A stretch of 64,000 nt of DNA from an uncultured Paracoccaceae bacterium. GTDB taxonomy: Bacteria > Pseudomonadota > Alphaproteobacteria > Rhodobacterales > Rhodobacteraceae. How positions within the stretch are numbered: position 1 is the stretch's first letter; the number at the start of each line of letters is the position of its first letter. This document shows, one piece after another, positions 8,707 through 17,402 of this stretch. The DNA is taken from positions 1 through 64,000 of the forward strand of contig CANMQX010000003.1 in assembly GCA_947500135.1 (NCBI GenBank). The letters are read 5' to 3'. A program made the position numbers and the translations under genes. The notes under the pieces were generated by a model, which worked only from the letters and a program-made list of their open reading frames with translations, had not been told where the DNA came from and did not search any database.

Positions 8707-8870
8707 GACCGTGTCTTTTCGCAAGTGCAGGGACCTTTCCCAATCTTGAAGCGCAGGCATTTCGGGCATTTTGCGCTGGCGAGCTTTTTCTGCCCGGGAA
8801 ACCGGAATTTTCCAAAGATCGACAACACCACCATGAAGATGAGGAAGAAGACAATGATCTTGGTGATCAT
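8703..8870 (-). CDS. Small membrane protein with CxxC zinc-ribbon-like tail (55 aa)
   Basis: A gene too short for routine calling. It encodes 55 residues: a hydrophobic segment at about residues 5-20 (IIVFFLIFMVVLSIFG), a basic stretch, then CPKC at residues 35-38 and CTC at 48-50, a pattern able to bind a metal. Its ATG overlaps the stop of the sppA-like gene upstream (ATGA) and its TGA overlaps the start of the SDR gene (ATGA), which strongly supports it as real and coupled. Topology predicts one membrane helix with the Cys-rich tail probably in the cytoplasm. No function is known to me. Confidence 0.85.
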   Translation of the reverse strand: MITKIIVFFLIFMVVLSIFGKFRFPGQKKLASAKCPKCLRFKIGKGPCTCEKTRS

Positions 8871-9658
8871 AGGCCGAACCGTGCAAATGCTGCACGCTCT
8901 TCGATCTGACCGACAGCATCACCCATCAATTGTGCGCCAAACCGTGACAGAAGCGACTTCTTTTGCCCGTAGCGCCGGAATGTCACCTTGTCGCCAAACC
9001 GTTCTTTCATGATGGGCGCAAGATGCCCGATCCCGTCCGCCAGACCCGCATCAATGCCTTTCTGCCCGATAAAAACCTCGCCCGTGAACAGGTCAGGGTT
9101 TTCGGCCAGTTTGGTCCCTCGCCGCGATTTGACATAGGCGATAAAGGTTTCGTGGATATCTTCCAGCCAGCCTTTGAGCCGTTTCACGTCGGCTGGTTTT
9201 TCCGGTTTGAACGGGTCCATCATGGATTTAGATTTTCCCGCAGTGTGAACCCGCCGTTCAATCCCGTAATTGTTGATAAGTTCATGCGCGCCGAAATTGG
9301 CGCTGATCACACCAATCGACCCGGTGATCGAACAATCATCGACGAAAATCTCGTCCGCAGCACAGGCCAGCCAATATCCACCGGATGCGGCCACGTCTTC
9401 GACAAAGGCGAAAACAGGAATTTTCTTTTCTGCGGCCAGTCGCCGGATGCGGGCGGCGATTAGGGATGACTGCACGGGCGATCCGCCGGGGCAGTTGATT
9501 TCCAACGCGACGGCAGCTGGTTTGCCCTTGCTGAACGCTTTTTCGATGACAGGTGCGAGGCTGGGGTTATCAAGGCCCCGCCCGCTGTTGACGATGGCCC
9601 CTTGCAATCGGATGACGGCGACGAAGGGTTCATTTTTTGTGAACGGAATATATTTCAT
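8867..9658 (-). CDS. S49-family signal peptide peptidase-like protease (SppA/SohB type)
   Basis: A 263-residue Clp-fold serine protease with Ser/Lys dyad. The nucleophile Ser92 lies in AASGGYW and the general base is probably Lys144 (or Lys142) in the GKSKSM segment, as in short SppA proteins that work as membrane-bound oligomers. A strong hydrophobic signal segment is missing; the N-terminus has only a short apolar strand (FVAVIRL), so it is likely cytoplasmic or peripheral. First gene of a three-gene coupled unit; the membrane anchor might be supplied by the small membrane protein encoded next, which is inference. Confidence 0.85.
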   Translation of the reverse strand: MKYIPFTKNEPFVAVIRLQGAIVNSGRGLDNPSLAPVIEKAFSKGKPAAVALEINCPGGSPVQSSLIAARIRRLAAEKKIPVFAFVEDVAASGGYWLACAADEIFVDDCSITGSIGVISANFGAHELINNYGIERRVHTAGKSKSMMDPFKPEKPADVKRLKGWLEDIHETFIAYVKSRRGTKLAENPDLFTGEVFIGQKGIDAGLADGIGHLAPIMKERFGDKVTFRRYGQKKSLLSRFGAQLMGDAVGQIEERAAFARFGL

Positions 9659-9695
9659 AACCGCCTACTTAAACCTTAATGGTTCGCCCGCAAGG

Positions 9696-10457
9696 TCACT
9701 GTCTGATCCGCCACCCGGTCTTGAAGATCCACCAGATGAAGGCAAGGCACGCCCCGGTGAAAAGCGCGATGGCAAAAAGTGACAGACCGATGGAAACATC
9801 TGCTGTGCCGAAGAACGACCAGCGGAAGCCGCTGATTAGATAAACCACCGGGTTGAACAGGGTGATCGATTGCCAGATCGGAGGCAGCATGCTGATGGAA
9901 TAGAAGGACCCACCGAGGAATACCAAGGGTGTGATCACCAGCAATGGGATCAGTTGCAACTGTTCGAAATTCCCTGCCCAGATCCCGATGATAAAGCCCA
10001 GCAGGGCAAAACTGATGCAGGTCAGCGTTAGAAAGGCCACCATCGCAAGCGGGTGCGCGATAGTGATATCGACGAAAAAGAACGATGTGATCAGGATGAT
10101 GACCCCGATGAACATCGCCTTTGTTGCGGCTGCGCCGACATAGCCTGCGACGATCTCAAGAAAACTGACGGGCGCGGACAGCAGTTCATAAATCGTGCCG
10201 ATGAATTTGGGGAAGTAGATTCCGAAGCTCGCGTTAGAGGTCGCTTGTGTCATCACCGTCAGCATGATCAGCCCCGGCACGATGAACGCGCCATAGCTTG
10301 TGCCCTCCACCTCTTGGATCCGGCTGCCGATGGCCGTGCCGAAGACTACGAAATAAAGCGATGTTGAAAGAACCGGTGAGACGATGGATTGCGTCATAGT
10401 GCGGAAAAAACGCCGCATTTCAAAGATGTAAATGGTCCAGACCGCGTTGAAGTTCAT
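9696..10457 (-). CDS. ABC-2 type transporter permease
   Basis: A 253-residue integral membrane protein with six predicted helices and the ABC-2 signature region near [12 protein letters not shown]. It matches the YadH/NodJ-like permeases that work with a separate ATPase to export a small molecule or glycan. Its ATG overlaps the stop of the ATPase gene (ATGA, 10454-10457), so the two form one transporter. Substrate unknown. Confidence 0.92.
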   Translation of the reverse strand: MNFNAVWTIYIFEMRRFFRTMTQSIVSPVLSTSLYFVVFGTAIGSRIQEVEGTSYGAFIVPGLIMLTVMTQATSNASFGIYFPKFIGTIYELLSAPVSFLEIVAGYVGAAATKAMFIGVIILITSFFFVDITIAHPLAMVAFLTLTCISFALLGFIIGIWAGNFEQLQLIPLLVITPLVFLGGSFYSISMLPPIWQSITLFNPVVYLISGFRWSFFGTADVSIGLSLFAIALFTGACLAFIWWIFKTGWRIRQ

Positions 10458-11380
10458 GCTGTTTCCTTCACGAGATCAACAAAGATATCTTCCAGACTGC
10501 TTTGCCGTGTTTGCAGGTCTTTCATCTGCAACCCGGCCTTTTGCAAGTCGTTCAGCAACGTCGTGATCCCTGTTCTTTCGCCCGTCGTGTCATAGCTGTA
10601 GATCAGACTGAGCCCGTCATCCGCCCGTTCCAACGCATAGGATTTCAAAGCGCTGGGGATGTCATCCACGGCTTGTGCCAGTTCGATCTGGATTTGCTTG
10701 CGCCCCATCTGCGCCATCAGGTCCGCCTTGTCCTGCACCAGCAAAATCTCACCTTTACTGATCACCCCGATCCGGTCGGCGATGGCTTCGGCTTCTTCGA
10801 TGTAATGGGTGGTCAGGATGATGGTGACGCCGGATGCCTTGAGCCCGGCGACCACGTCCCACATATCCTTGCGCAATTCCACATCGACCCCGGCGGTTGG
10901 TTCGTCCAGAAACAGGACTTGCGGTTCGTGGGCCAACGCTTTGGCGATCAGCACTCGCCGTTTCATCCCCCCGGACAACATCATGATTTTGTTGTCTTTC
11001 TTATCATGCAGTGATAGCTGCTTCAGGATCGCCTCGACCTTGGCGTCATCGCGGGGTTTGCCGAAAAGCCCGCGTGAGAAGCTGACCGTGCTGAAAACCG
11101 TCTCAAACGGTTCCAGGTTGATTTCTTGCGGGACCAGACCGATCAGTTTGCGTGCGGCCCGGAAATCGGTCTGTGTGTCGTGCCCGCCGACGGTGATGCT
11201 GCCGGATGTGGGCACGGTGATCCCGCAGATCGTTGAAATCAAAGTAGTTTTGCCCGCGCCATTGGGTCCAAGCAGGGCAAGAATCTCACCATCTTCGATA
11301 TCAAGGTTGACGGATTTGAGGGCCTCAAACCCGCCCGCATAGGCCTTGCGCAGGTTCTGGACAGAGACGATGGCGGGCAT
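10454..11380 (-). CDS. ABC transporter ATP-binding protein (ABC-2 exporter)
   Basis: A 308-residue nucleotide-binding subunit similar to YadG. Walker [10 protein letters not shown], signature LSGGMKRR, Walker [13 protein letters not shown] and the switch His (TTHYIEEAE) are all present, followed by a C-terminal regulatory extension of about 80 residues. The ATG at 11380 is preceded by an AAAGGTG ribosome site at good spacing; the longer frame from 11548 adds 56 residues with no family support. Co-transcribed with the permease that follows. Confidence 0.93.
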   Translation of the reverse strand: MPAIVSVQNLRKAYAGGFEALKSVNLDIEDGEILALLGPNGAGKTTLISTICGITVPTSGSITVGGHDTQTDFRAARKLIGLVPQEINLEPFETVFSTVSFSRGLFGKPRDDAKVEAILKQLSLHDKKDNKIMMLSGGMKRRVLIAKALAHEPQVLFLDEPTAGVDVELRKDMWDVVAGLKASGVTIILTTHYIEEAEAIADRIGVISKGEILLVQDKADLMAQMGRKQIQIELAQAVDDIPSALKSYALERADDGLSLIYSYDTTGERTGITTLLNDLQKAGLQMKDLQTRQSSLEDIFVDLVKETA

Positions 11381-11550
11381 GATGGTCACCTTTTGGCATG
11401 TCTGATCGAACCTAATGCGGGACACGGATGAGGGAAAGCGCTTAACGATGCGCGCGCTGCGGGTGGGGTGTGCAGCACTGCACAAGTCCACGGTGATTGC
11501 GAATCGACTGTTAACGAAGGGGATTGGCCCGAAAAGCCCGGTCTGCAAAG

Positions 11551-11580
11551 CGTCGGCTAGACGTCGGCAAAACGTCGGAC
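11551..11580. promoter_or_regulatory. Three CGTCGG direct repeats at exact 11-bp spacing
   Basis: CGTCGG occurs at 11551, 11562 and 11573, that is once per helical turn, in the 248-bp gap upstream of the ABC exporter operon. The fuller unit is close to CGTCGGCAAAA. A second triplet with the same 11-bp spacing is found between bchL and bchM (62832-62858). This looks like a protein-binding array; the binding factor is unknown. Confidence 0.55.
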
Positions 11581-11628
11581 CCTTTTGACGCCCCCACCCC
11601 CATTAAACATGCGTACGGTGGTGGTTCG

Positions 11629-12621
11629 TTAACCTTTGGCCGCGGCCCCTGTGCCGATCATGCCCGCCACATCCAGCATCCGGCAGGAGAACCCCCATTC
11701 ATTGTCATACCAGCCAAAGACCCGCACCAGCCCGCCTGATGTGACCCGCGTTTCAGGTAGCGAGATGATCAGGCTTTCGGCACGCGCGCGCAGATCAGAG
11801 GACACCAGCGGCTTGTCTGTCCAGCCGATGATCCCCGATTGCTGCCGGATCGTGTCATGCACATCAGCAAGGCTGGCGGCCTGATCCAATGTCACCGTCA
11901 AATCAACTGCCGAAACACTGGCGGTTGGCACGCGGACCGCCGCCGCCTCGATCCGGCCGGCGATATCGGGCAGCACCTGATTGAGCAGCCGCTGCGCAGA
12001 GGTGGTCGTCGGCACCATCGACAGCCCGGCAGCCCGACTGCGCAGCATGTCGCCGCGCGGTGCATCAATCGTGGGTTGGCTGCCGGTGTAGCAGTGGATC
12101 GTTGTCATCCATCCAGTTTTGATCCCCCATGTGTCATCCAGCAGTTTGACAATCGGGGCCAGCGCGTTGGTGGTGCACGAGGCGTTGGAGACGATCAGCT
12201 GATCATCCAACAGATCGTCATTGGCCCCCATTACCATGGTCAGGTCGGCGGCATCAGATGGCCCGGAGATCAGAACACGCCGCGCCCCGGCCTTTAACCC
12301 GCGTGCGGCGACATCGCGGGAATTGGCCTTGCCGGTGCATTCCAGCAGGATATCCACCTGATCCAGCTCCAGCGTGCTGATATCCGGGGTACGGTGCAGC
12401 GGGATGGGTTTTTCATCGACAACCAATGCGTCGCCGATCAGTTCGGCCTGTCCGGGGTAGGGCCCAAACACGCTGTCATAGGCAAACAGATGCGCGCAAA
12501 GATCGGGCGCCGCGATATCGTTGATACCTACGATTTGGAGGTCAGGTGCCCGCCCCGTCGCCCATGCACGCAACACCGTCCGACCGATCCGCCCGAAACC
12601 GTTGATAAATATCCGTGTCAT
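11629..12621 (-). CDS. gap: Glyceraldehyde-3-phosphate dehydrogenase (NAD-type)
   Basis: A 330-residue phosphorylating GAPDH. Features: N-terminal NGFGRIGR Rossmann motif, Asp35 in GIND (favours NAD over NADP), catalytic Cys149 in SNASCTTN, His176 in TIHCYTG, and the C-terminal WYDNEWGFSCR. It differs from the textbook consensus at several places (for example SGPSDAADLTMVMG instead of SAPAKDDTPTFVMG), so it is probably a divergent paralogue, and an erythrose-4-phosphate dehydrogenase-like role is possible. It stands alone, with a 465-bp divergent gap to the kinase gene. Confidence 0.88.
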   Translation of the reverse strand: MTRIFINGFGRIGRTVLRAWATGRAPDLQIVGINDIAAPDLCAHLFAYDSVFGPYPGQAELIGDALVVDEKPIPLHRTPDISTLELDQVDILLECTGKANSRDVAARGLKAGARRVLISGPSDAADLTMVMGANDDLLDDQLIVSNASCTTNALAPIVKLLDDTWGIKTGWMTTIHCYTGSQPTIDAPRGDMLRSRAAGLSMVPTTTSAQRLLNQVLPDIAGRIEAAAVRVPTASVSAVDLTVTLDQAASLADVHDTIRQQSGIIGWTDKPLVSSDLRARAESLIISLPETRVTSGGLVRVFGWYDNEWGFSCRMLDVAGMIGTGAAAKG

Positions 12622-13086
12622 CGCCTGTTACCCTCCGTTGCGCGGATGCTGCAACTTTGGCGCAATACCTACAAGGAGGGTTTCCTGCTTTGCGGCGATG
12701 CCGCTATACCGAAAAATGTAAAGGAATCATGAAGGATGCCTGAGTTAGGGAGCGAGGCAGAATCACAGCCGATTCTCATGGGACGGGAGGGCTTGGTTCA
12801 GAGAAGCTGGCAGAATGCCGGGTTTTTCCACATTTGTGACCAAACGTTCATCTTTGAGATGATGAATGTCGTTGCTATCCCGAGAATCGAGTATTTTTAA
12901 GGGCGAATAGGCGGAAAATTGCCAAAGACTGTTTCTTGATCGTGTGATAATCATACCGAAACCCTTTGATTAAGGGCCATGAAACAACAAGTTGGCGTCA
13001 CTTTTTAGCCCAATTTGAATGAGACTAGACACTATAGGTTTGTGGTAGAACCACTTAGCCGCCGAAGTTTGAAAGCTGGATGTGAG
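12622..13086. other. Intergenic gap between gap and the kinase locus
   Basis: A 465-bp divergent region, less GC-rich than its neighbours, that should hold the promoters of gap (minus) and of the kinase operon (plus). I see no strong hairpin terminator, no convincing small gene, and no box I can assign. A pair of distant 8-bp inverted sequences (CGATTCTC near 12770, GAGAATCG near 12882) is the only symmetry noticed. A 63-codon frame at 12763-12954 (minus) has no family features. Confidence 0.6.
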
Positions 13087-15468
13087 ATGGGTAAGGCGCA
13101 GGTACAAGATAGTAGTGACGACAAGGACAATTTCGTTGATGAACTGAAGCCAGGCACAAAGTTGATGCATGGCCAGTACACCATCGAACGGTTCCTGAAC
13201 GCGGGCGGCTTTGGCATCACTTATCTTGCCAATGACAGCCTTGAGCGTAAGGTCGTCATTAAAGAGTGTTTCCCCGGGGCGTTCTGCCGCCGGAGCCGGT
13301 ACGTTGTGCAAGCCCGTTCGCGTGCCCACCAGAACGAACTGAAATCAATCGTGCGCCTGTTTGTTCAGGAAGCCCGCAGCCTTGCCAAGCTGGACCACCC
13401 TAATATCGTTGGTGTCCACCAGGTCTTTGAAGACAACGAAACCGCCTATATGGCGCTGGATTTCGTTGAGGGTCGCGATCTGCTTGATATCATTGAGGAC
13501 CCGAATGAGGGTCTGACCCCGCCGCAGATCAAGAACATCCTGAAGGAAGTGCTGGGCGCTGTTGGGTTCATTCACGACCAGAACATTCTGCACCGTGACA
13601 TTTCCCCCGATAACATCCTGATCAATTCGCAGTTCCATCCGGTTTTGATCGATTTTGGTGCTGCCCGTGAAGAGGCCACCAAGCAAAGCCGCGTTCTGTC
13701 GGCGTTGCGTGTGGTCAAGGACGGCTATTCCCCGCAGGAATTCTATATCGCCGGTTCTGATCAGAGCCCAAGTTCTGACCTTTATGCGTTGGCGGCATCC
13801 TTCCACCATCTGATTGCGGATGATGTGCCCCCCAATTCGCAAGCCCGTTTGGCGGCTATCGCGTCGGGTGAGCCCGATCCCTACGTGCCGCTGCTTGGCC
13901 GGTTTGACGAATACGACACCGATTTCCTTGCCGCGATCGACAAGGCGCTTGCCGTTCTGCCGAAAGACCGTCTGCAGTCTGCGCAGGACTGGATCAACAT
14001 GATGGACGGTGTTGAGGGCAATGTAACCGCCCTGAACGTGGTCAATCCTGCTGCTGGTACTGAAGGCGCTGCTGCCGCTGGCGGTGAATCCAAGTCAAAG
14101 ATGCCTCTTCTTTTGGGCTCTGCCGCTGTGGTTGCCTTGCTGATTGGTGCCGGTGCTTATGTCATGACATCAGGTGGTGACACCGATCCGGCCCCGGTCG
14201 AGGTTGCGTCTGCTACTGTTGTTGAAACGCCCGCCGTTGAGCAGACCCCTGCCGTTGCAGAAACACCTGCGGTCACGCCAGAAGTGGCTGAGCCTGAAAC
14301 GGTCGCCGCAGCACCAGCGGAAGAAGAGCAACCTGCCCCGGCCGAAGAGGTGGCTGCGGTTGAAGAACCCGCCCCTGTCGTCGAAGAACCCGTTGCGCCT
14401 GTTGTTGAAGAGCCGGTTGCACCGGTGATCGAAGAAGCTGTCGCCCCGGTTGTTGAAGAACCCGCCCCTGTTGTGGAAGAGCCTGCACCGGTTGTTGAAG
14501 AGGCGACCCCGCCGACTGCACCTGTCATTGTTGACGCAGCCGAACCAGCGCCAAGCGAAAACCCCGCGCCGCGTTCCGATGTTGTGTCCGGCCCTGAAGT
14601 CGTTGAGCAGCCAACCCCGGTTGTCAGACCGACCCCCCGCCCTGAAAGCGTGGAAATTGCGGCTGTCCCGCAGGTCGAGGCACCAGCGCCCTTGCCCGAA
14701 CCGCTTGCGACCCCGCGTCCAACGGTCAACGAGCCTGACGCCGCAGCAGAGCTGCCAAGTCAGCTTGCCAGCAGCGCATTGCCCGAAAGCACAACACCGT
14801 CTGTTGTGTTGCCCAGCACGCCAGAGGTTGTCGCCTCTGTCGGGACCGGCCCATCGGTTGATGCGATTGCGGCCATCGTTCCCGGCAATGAAGTGATCAT
14901 TTCAGCCGTTGAAAGAAACTGGTCAGTGGAGCTGCCGTTTAAGCCCGCTGCCCCGGATTCGAACCTGATCGGCGAAATCGGCTTCATCTCGCCCGTTTGG
15001 GTGAAGCCTGGTTTGGCCATCACCTCGGTCAATGGTATTGAGGTTGACGCGATTGAGGACGTGGCCAGCATTGTATCGTTTACAAGTTCGCCGAGCGAGT
15101 CAGGTCAGATTGAGCTGCTTTTCGGCACACTTGATGAGACAACCGGCCTGTCAGAAGAGCATAGCTGGGCTGTCCCCATTGTACAGGAGACTGCGCTGGA
15201 GAATGGCTTGCGGTTCGAGACAGTGTTTATCGGGTCTGCCTGGCGGACAACCGTCAAAGACGTCCCGGCAGAGCTTGAAGGTGTGTTTGAGGTTGGCGAT
15301 GTTGTCATGACCGACATTACGACAGCAGAGCCTGTGAATGGCCGCGAAAGTCTTGCGGAAATTCTTGATCGTGAATTGAGTGATGGCCAAGGCCAGTTCG
15401 CTTTTGAAGTGCAGCGCGGGGAGACCCGTTGGGTCGCGCCGTTCAGCTACACAGTGAGCGAAGGTTAA
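13087..15468 (+). CDS. Transmembrane serine/threonine protein kinase with periplasmic PDZ-like region
   Basis: A 793-residue Hanks-type kinase. Catalytic parts: glycine loop NAGGFGITY (38-46), ATP Lys59 in VVIKE, helix-C Glu95, HRD at 169-171 and DFG at 189-191. The catalytic loop reads HRDISPDN, with Ser where most kinases have Lys. A membrane helix spans about 339-360. It is followed by about 190 residues of Pro/Glu/Val/Ala-rich repeats (many PVVEEP units) and a periplasmic C-terminal part of about 190 residues with PDZ-like segments (GLAITSVNGIEV; GVFEVGDVV). The ATG at 13087 is preferred to a TTG at 13015 because the extra 24 residues carry no conserved sequence; neither has a strong ribosome site. 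First gene of the kinase/FHA/phosphatase/GTPase locus. Confidence 0.9.
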   Translation: MGKAQVQDSSDDKDNFVDELKPGTKLMHGQYTIERFLNAGGFGITYLANDSLERKVVIKECFPGAFCRRSRYVVQARSRAHQNELKSIVRLFVQEARSLAKLDHPNIVGVHQVFEDNETAYMALDFVEGRDLLDIIEDPNEGLTPPQIKNILKEVLGAVGFIHDQNILHRDISPDNILINSQFHPVLIDFGAAREEATKQSRVLSALRVVKDGYSPQEFYIAGSDQSPSSDLYALAASFHHLIADDVPPNSQARLAAIASGEPDPYVPLLGRFDEYDTDFLAAIDKALAVLPKDRLQSAQDWINMMDGVEGNVTALNVVNPAAGTEGAAAAGGESKSKMPLLLGSAAVVALLIGAGAYVMTSGGDTDPAPVEVASATVVETPAVEQTPAVAETPAVTPEVAEPETVAAAPAEEEQPAPAEEVAAVEEPAPVVEEPVAPVVEEPVAPVIEEAVAPVVEEPAPVVEEPAPVVEEATPPTAPVIVDAAEPAPSENPAPRSDVVSGPEVVEQPTPVVRPTPRPESVEIAAVPQVEAPAPLPEPLATPRPTVNEPDAAAELPSQLASSALPESTTPSVVLPSTPEVVASVGTGPSVDAIAAIVPGNEVIISAVERNWSVELPFKPAAPDSNLIGEIGFISPVWVKPGLAITSVNGIEVDAIEDVASIVSFTSSPSESGQIELLFGTLDETTGLSEEHSWAVPIVQETALENGLRFETVFIGSAWRTTVKDVPAELEGVFEVGDVVMTDITTAEPVNGRESLAEILDRELSDGQGQFAFEVQRGETRWVAPFSYTVSEG

Positions 15469-15508
15469 ACCGAGCTGCGTCTGTGACGTAAATTGGAAGG
15501 TAGGTAAA

Positions 15509-16327
15509 ATGAAATTTCTCCGTGCACTCTTCGGCAAGAAAGGCGGCAGTTCCGCAGCCGATAGCGCTGATTCGTTGGAACAATCATACCGCGACACCAT
15601 CGGATCCATCGTTGATGAAAATGAACCGCTTCAGTCCCAGCAATCTGGTTCGGACGTTGCCGTTACTGATATCCTGACCAATATCAACACCAAGGTGAAT
15701 ACTGGCGAAGCCGCGCAACAAGCGCCTGCCGTCAATATCTGGGATATGGATGATGGTGGTTCAACGGAATTGCCAAGTGCCGCGCCGCAGCTGCCATCGG
15801 CCGCTGCATCGGCAGCAGCTGCTCGGTCACCCGCCCGGTCCCGCCGGACCAAGACCCGGTTGATCGGTTTTGACAAATCTGATGGTGATGTTGTCGACAT
15901 CTTCAACGATGCCCCGAAGGCTGCCCCGCCTGCTGTACGCAGCAAGTTCCCGGTTGGCTGGATCGTCGTTGTTGAAGGCCCCGGTCGTGGTGAAAGCTTT
16001 TCACTGTTTGCTGGGATGTCCCAGATCGGTCGCGGTGATGATCAGGCTGTGCAGCTTGATTTCGGCGACAACTCTATTTCCCGCACGAACCATGCGGCGA
16101 TTGTCTATGACCCAGAGACATATGAATTCACGCTGGGTCATGGTGGTAAATCAAATATTGTGCGTTTGAATGATAAGCCTTTGATCAGCAACGAGTTGCT
16201 GAAAACAGGTGATGTGATGCGTATTGGTGAGACGGTTTTGCGTTTTGTCGCCCTATGTGACCAGAACTTCAACTGGGATGACAATGATGCAGACGGGGAG
16301 GATGACGAAGATGTGGCGATCGCCTGA
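15509..16327 (+). CDS. FHA domain-containing protein
   Basis: A 272-residue cytoplasmic protein: a basic N-terminal tip (MKFLRALFGKK), a long low-complexity Ala/Ser/Asp-rich part, then one FHA domain at about residues 147-252. The phosphothreonine-pocket residues are visible (SQIGRGDD, SISRTNHA, and the GDVMRIG strand). FHA domains read phosphothreonine, so this is the likely acceptor or adaptor of the kinase upstream. A GGAAGGTAGGT ribosome site precedes the ATG. Its last 17 bases overlap the phosphatase gene. The low-complexity part contains several Thr residues that could be kinase targets. Confidence 0.9.
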   Translation: MKFLRALFGKKGGSSAADSADSLEQSYRDTIGSIVDENEPLQSQQSGSDVAVTDILTNINTKVNTGEAAQQAPAVNIWDMDDGGSTELPSAAPQLPSAAASAAAARSPARSRRTKTRLIGFDKSDGDVVDIFNDAPKAAPPAVRSKFPVGWIVVVEGPGRGESFSLFAGMSQIGRGDDQAVQLDFGDNSISRTNHAAIVYDPETYEFTLGHGGKSNIVRLNDKPLISNELLKTGDVMRIGETVLRFVALCDQNFNWDDNDADGEDDEDVAIA

Positions 16328-17402
16328 ACCACGTTTTGACGTCGCTTCGGCGATTTGTCAGGGCGGTAGAGACTATCAAGAAGACGCGATTGTTACCGAC
16401 TTTCCGTTCGGCATGGACAGTGGTGTTGTGGTTCTTGCTGACGGCATGGGCGGCCATGCTGCCGGTGACGTGGCAAGCAAGATCGTCGTGACCGAAGTCT
16501 ATAGCGAGCTGAAGTTCCAATCGGCAAATTTCACCGATTTCGAACATGAAATTCCGCAATACCTGACATCGGCTGCCGTGAACGCAAATAACTGCGTCCG
16601 TGAACATGTCATGGAACACCCTGACACGCGGGGCATGGGTGCCACACTGGTATCCCTGGTTCTGATCGAGAACCGCATGTTCTGGATGTCCATCGGTGAC
16701 AGCCCCTTGTACCATTATCGTGCGGGCAAGATGCAGCAGTTGAATGAAGACCATTCGATGGCCCCTCAGATCGACTTTATGGTCAAGCAAGGCTTGCTTG
16801 ACCCTGCGGCTGGCAAGAACCACCCGGACCGTAACTGTCTGACCTCTGTGATCCTGGGCGACCGTGTTGCAAAGTCTGACTGTCCCAAGACTCCGTTTGA
16901 ATTGCAGGTCGGCGATATTGTCGTCGTGTCCAGCGATGGTCTGCAATATCTGGAAGACGAACGTATCCAGAAGATTTTGCACCGTTATCGCCGCCGCAAG
17001 AGTGCCGAGATTTGTGGTCATCTTCTTGAGGCGATTGAAGCCCTTGCTGACCCTGATCAGGACAACTGTTCGTTTTCGGTCATCAAACTGAACCACAACA
17101 AGCCGGTAATCCGTGCCATCCGCGCCAAGCCTGCCGGCTATATCGAGGAGAGCACAAACATGACCCGCGTCGTCAAGATGGACGATGCAGCAGAAGGTCG
17201 TGTTGCAGCCCGTGGCGATGAGAAGATCAGCAGTAACCTGCAGCTTCCCCCTGTCGTCAAAGAGGTCAAGCCGGTGAAGCCTGTCGACAAGAAGTCAGGT
17301 GCCAACCCCGCCGCCGGTCAATCGGCAAAAAATGCAGATCCCAAGATACAGGAGGTTGATGAGGCTGCGCCTCCGGCTAAACTCGCCGCCGGAGGAAAGT
17401 AA
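16311..17402 (+). CDS. PP2C-family protein serine/threonine phosphatase
   Basis: A 363-residue protein with a PP2C catalytic domain at about 8-260: metal-binding Glu24/Asp25 in YQEDA, Asp44 in LADGMGGH, then GMGATLVSL, IGDSPLY, SSDGLQYL and the final DPDQDN. It would remove phosphate put on by the kinase. The ATG at 16311 is chosen because GGGGAGG at 16295-16301 stands 9 bp before it; upstream in-frame starts lie inside the FHA gene. The C-terminal 100 residues are a basic, disordered Lys/Pro/Ala-rich tail. The stop overlaps the next start (TAATG). Confidence 0.92.
   Translation: MWRSPEPRFDVASAICQGGRDYQEDAIVTDFPFGMDSGVVVLADGMGGHAAGDVASKIVVTEVYSELKFQSANFTDFEHEIPQYLTSAAVNANNCVREHVMEHPDTRGMGATLVSLVLIENRMFWMSIGDSPLYHYRAGKMQQLNEDHSMAPQIDFMVKQGLLDPAAGKNHPDRNCLTSVILGDRVAKSDCPKTPFELQVGDIVVVSSDGLQYLEDERIQKILHRYRRRKSAEICGHLLEAIEALADPDQDNCSFSVIKLNHNKPVIRAIRAKPAGYIEESTNMTRVVKMDDAAEGRVAARGDEKISSNLQLPPVVKEVKPVKPVDKKSGANPAAGQSAKNADPKIQEVDEAAPPAKLAAGGK

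Noticed and set aside
12763-12954. 63-codon minus frame in the gap before the kinase gene
   Set aside because: No ribosome site, no family features, composition unlike coding sequence of the region.
14157-14729. Antisense 190-codon Ser/Thr/Gly-rich frame opposite the kinase linker
   Set aside because: It is the complement of the Glu/Pro/Val repeat tract; low complexity, no ribosome site, no family.
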